Source: CAYWTS01 sp964461265
GTDB taxonomy: Bacteria; Bacteroidota; Ignavibacteria; Tepidaquicellales; OLB5
NCBI GenBank assembly: GCA_964461265.1
Contig: CAYWTS010000029.1
Span: 1 to 27,849, forward strand
Direction: 5' to 3'
DNA length: 27,849 bases
Positions within the stretch are counted from its first letter, which is position 1. Every line of letters starts with the position of its first letter. This document shows, piece by piece, positions 25,384 to 27,849 of this stretch. The notes under the pieces are model-generated. The model was not told where the DNA came from, searched no databases, and worked only from the letters and a program-made list of their open reading frames with translations. The translations under genes were made by a program, and so were the position numbers.

Positions 25384-26430
25384 ATGAAATCGTTTAATAA
25401 AAAATATTTAGAGAAAATCAAACTTACACCGGGGCTTATAAAATCAATCAGGTCGATTGGTGAGTTTAAAGGAAAACAAGACCTGTATAAAATACAATCA
25501 CCTCAATTACTGAAAGCTTTAAAACAAACCGCTATTATACAGAGCACAGAGTCATCTAACAGGATTGAGGGCATTACTGCACCTTTTGGAATTATTAAGG
25601 ATATAGTAGAAAATAAAGTTAAACCTTCCAACCGTTCAGAGCAGGAAATAGCCGGTTACAGAGATGTGCTGAATACAATACACATAAGCTATAAAGATAT
25701 ACCGGTTACTGAAAATATTGTTTTGCAGTTCCACCGGCAATTATATTCTTTTACAGGCGAGCAGGGCGGAAGATGGAAAATGACCGATAATGAGATTACA
25801 GAAACTTCATCAGACGGAAAAGTATTAATCAGATTTAAAGCTGTACCTGCATTTCAAACTGCCGATTATATGATGGAATTACATTCCCGGTATAACGAAG
25901 AAATTAAAAATAATATATACGACCCGTTAATTCTGATTCCGGCTTATATATTAGATTTTTTATGTATCCATCCGTTCAGAGACGGGAACGGCAGGATGTC
26001 GCGTCTTTTAACACTGCTTTTGCTGTATCATTGCAGTATAGAAGTTGGCAGGTATATTAGTCTTGAGAAAATTATTGAAGATTCAAAAGAAACATATTAC
26101 GAAGCATTATTTAAGTCATCTAAAAAATGGCACGAGGGCAAACATAATATTATTCCTTGGTTAGAATATTTTTACGGAATGATTTTATCTGCATATAAAG
26201 AATTTGAAAGCAGGGCAGGTATGATAGCTTCAGCAAAGGGTGCAAAAACAAATTTAGTTATGGATATGATAGATAAAACAAATTCTGATTTTTCAATTTC
26301 GGATTTAATAAAAAAATGTCCGTCTGTTAGTATAGATATGATTAGAAAAATCATTAATGATGAGAAAAAGAAAGGCAAATTGAAACCAATTGGTTTTGGA
26401 AGAGATGCAAAGTGGAGAAAAGTAAAGTAG
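25384..26430 (+). CDS. fic: Fic family protein (class II-type, autoinhibited)
   Basis: Fic enzymes usually transfer AMP or another nucleotide moiety to a target protein. The 348-residue product has an N-terminal helical domain with the inhibitory motif (S/T)xxxE(G/N) as S58-NRI-E62-G63, typical of class II Fic proteins. The active-site motif HPFRDGNGR is at residues 196-204 with catalytic H196. A C-terminal winged-helix-like region (about 280-348) contains FSISDLIKKCPSVSIDMIRKII and may bind DNA. The catalytic motif is complete, so the enzyme is probably active when relieved of inhibition. It lies between hsdM and hsdS, 15 bases after the hsdM stop, so it is likely cotranscribed. Its target is unknown. 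Confidence 0.9.
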   Translation: MKSFNKKYLEKIKLTPGLIKSIRSIGEFKGKQDLYKIQSPQLLKALKQTAIIQSTESSNRIEGITAPFGIIKDIVENKVKPSNRSEQEIAGYRDVLNTIHISYKDIPVTENIVLQFHRQLYSFTGEQGGRWKMTDNEITETSSDGKVLIRFKAVPAFQTADYMMELHSRYNEEIKNNIYDPLILIPAYILDFLCIHPFRDGNGRMSRLLTLLLLYHCSIEVGRYISLEKIIEDSKETYYEALFKSSKKWHEGKHNIIPWLEYFYGMILSAYKEFESRAGMIASAKGAKTNLVMDMIDKTNSDFSISDLIKKCPSVSIDMIRKIINDEKKKGKLKPIGFGRDAKWRKVK

Positions 26431-26479
26431 GTAATAACTTTATTAAGTAGGTAATCTGCGGGTTCTTATTACCTACTTA
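26425..26479. repeat. Alternative hairpins formed by AAGTAGGTAAT repeats after fic
   Basis: AAGTAGGTAAT occurs twice as a direct repeat (26425-26435 and 26445-26455) and is followed by its complement ATTACCTACTTA (26468-26479). Either copy can pair with the single complementary arm, giving two exclusive stems of 12-13 bp. There is no T run close behind. The first copy overlaps the fic stop codon. Confidence 0.55.
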
Positions 26480-26557
26480 CCCTCATTATTTGCTTAATTT
26501 TAAGGTTTTTTGCTTCGCTTAAGTTAAAATATTTGCGGATAATACTCACATATAGGT

Positions 26558-26695
26558 ATGGGTTATTATGGTATTTTTATGTATGATGAAGTGAAGTATG
26601 AAAAACCGGGAGAGATAGTTAAAAAAATTGAACTGTTAGAAAATGACATTTTAGAAGACTTAAAAGGATTAAAGTTTAAATTTAAGTTTGGTTAA
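26558..26695 (+). pseudogene. Orphan HsdM C-terminal tail upstream of hsdS
   Basis: A 45-codon frame contains YDEVKYEKPG, nearly the same as YEEVKYEKPG at the end of hsdM, followed by a similar charged coil (IVKKIELLENDILEDL versus ILEKVQEIEKEILKGI). At DNA level 26582-26612 matches 25264-25294 at 30 of 31 bases, after which the sequences diverge. Its stop overlaps the hsdS start, as in normal hsdM-hsdS junctions. It looks like the leftover end of a different hsdM allele rather than a working gene. Confidence 0.65.
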
Positions 26696-27803
26696 AGTTA
26701 AACTCGGCAATATAGTTACATTTTTAGATAATTTACGTAAACCAGTAAATGAAAGCCTAAGAATTGAAGGTCCTTATCCATATTACGGGGCAAATGGACA
26801 ACAAGGCACAATTAATAATTATATTTTCGATGAACCATTAGTTTTACTCGCAGAAGATGGAGGTCATTTTGGATCTAAAACAAAACCAATTTCATATAAA
26901 ATATTAGGTAAAACTTGGGTAAACAATCACGCACATGTGTTAAGGCCTAAGAGCAACATTAATATTGATTATTTAAATAGACATCTACAGTTTTATGATG
27001 TAACAAAATATATTTCTGGAACCACCAGAAAAAAATTAACGAAGGCTCAAGCATCAAATATAGAGCTTCGTTACCCACCCCTCCCAGAGCAAAAACGCAT
27101 AGCAGATACACTTGATAAAGCAGATGAACTCCGGCAAAAGCGTAAAAAAGCAATTGAATTGCTTGATGAGTATGTGAAATCGGTTTTTTATGATATGTTT
27201 GGCGACCCGGTGAAAAACGAAAAGGGGTGGGAAGTAAAGAAAATAGCTGACTTAGTACAAGAAACAACAAATATTAATCCTATAAATCAACCTTATAAAA
27301 TCTTTGAATATATAGATATTTCATCCATAGATAATATGTCTAAAAAAATAATATACGTTAAAACTTTTAAAGGTTTAGATGCACCAAGCAGAGCTAGACA
27401 AATTATTAATAAAAATGACGTACTGGTTTCAACCGTTCGTCCAAATTTAAATGCCGTTGCTATAGTATTAAACAATTACAATAATCCACTTGCATCAACA
27501 GGGTTTTGTATTTTAAGACCAAATATAGATTTTATTAGTACTTACTATTTATTTGAAATATGTAAAATGGATTTTTTTATTTCTAATCTTACTAAAATAG
27601 CAAAAGGTGCTAGTTATCCAGCAGTAACAGATAACGATATCAAAAATACTAATATTACACTACCGCCAATTGAACTTCAAAACAAATTCGCTTCAATAGT
27701 TGAGCAGGTAGAAAAAACAAAATTAAAGATGCAGGAAAGCTTAAAAGAGATGGATAATTTGTTTAACTCGCTAATGCAAAGAGCGTTTAAGGGGGAGATA
27801 TAA
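26688..27803 (+). CDS. hsdS: Type I restriction enzyme, S (specificity) subunit
   Basis: The 371-residue subunit recognises the bipartite DNA target for HsdM and HsdR. The first target recognition domain spans about 1-128 (YPYYGANGQQG, LLAEDGGHFGS, SGTTRKKLTKAQASNI). The central conserved region is at 129-180 (YPPLPEQKRIADTLDKADELRQKRKKAIELLDEYVKS split over two helices, then FGDP). The second recognition domain follows (about 181-320), and LPPIELQNKFASIV with a coiled tail ends the protein (to KGEI). The length is slightly short for HsdS but both halves are present. The start is TTG at 26688, since no ATG occurs before residue 170; it overlaps the orphan HsdM tail. The central repeat region is less AT-rich than the recognition domains. 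Confidence 0.92.
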   Translation: MVKVKLGNIVTFLDNLRKPVNESLRIEGPYPYYGANGQQGTINNYIFDEPLVLLAEDGGHFGSKTKPISYKILGKTWVNNHAHVLRPKSNINIDYLNRHLQFYDVTKYISGTTRKKLTKAQASNIELRYPPLPEQKRIADTLDKADELRQKRKKAIELLDEYVKSVFYDMFGDPVKNEKGWEVKKIADLVQETTNINPINQPYKIFEYIDISSIDNMSKKIIYVKTFKGLDAPSRARQIINKNDVLVSTVRPNLNAVAIVLNNYNNPLASTGFCILRPNIDFISTYYLFEICKMDFFISNLTKIAKGASYPAVTDNDIKNTNITLPPIELQNKFASIVEQVEKTKLKMQESLKEMDNLFNSLMQRAFKGEI

Positions 27804-27849
27804 TTTTCTAAACCTGTTTTTTCTTCTTCATTTTACCTCACCCCTCTTC

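Noticed and set aside
26688..27803. Invertible hsdS switch
   Set aside because: No second hsdS, no recombinase and no inverted repeats shared between recognition domains are visible in the window.

Overview
The window looks like part of a scaffolded, AT-rich genome from the Bacteroidota/Chlorobiota side of the FCB group, most likely an Ignavibacteria-like bacterium. Four genes end in a type IX secretion (T9SS) type A sorting domain carrying the NYPNPFNP motif, which is typical of Ignavibacteria. There is a TonB-dependent receptor with an N-terminal carboxypeptidase-like domain, and several upstream regions carry the TTTG-N17-20-TAnnTTTG promoter pattern known from Bacteroidota. A run of exactly 100 N (4436-4535) marks an assembly gap. 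These are inferences from protein families; no rRNA or tRNA is present to confirm taxonomy.

Layout. 1-1835 (minus): 5' part of a CASTOR/POLLUX-type ion channel that runs off the left edge. 2000-6414 (plus): three secreted thioredoxin-fold (Omp28-like) proteins with T9SS tails, the middle one broken by the gap. 6624-8392 (plus): endonuclease III overlapping a family 9 glycosyltransferase. 8664-9152: an exported thioredoxin-like protein. 9410-14417: a TonB-dependent receptor, a possible small membrane peptide and a T9SS-exported beta-helix protein. 14604-16730: two paralogous outer-membrane barrel proteins. 16812-19659 (minus): a YdcF-like membrane protein, NusB and a UMF1/Atg22-like MFS transporter. 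20039-27803 (plus): a type I restriction-modification locus in the order hsdR, PD-(D/E)XK-like protein, hsdM, fic, hsdS.

How the genes work together. Most of 2000-16730 is cell-envelope and secretion biology: outer-membrane uptake, T9SS-exported surface proteins, LPS-type sugar transfer and periplasmic thiol chemistry. The restriction locus is the accessory region. It has two non-canonical cargo genes, a low-GC insert, an in-frame palindromic insertion in hsdM and an orphan second HsdM C-terminus just before hsdS, which together suggest repeated recombination. A 127-128 bp palindromic MITE-like element with imperfect terminal inverted repeats occurs twice (8399-8526 and 15520-15646), with a 90 bp core identical in both copies.
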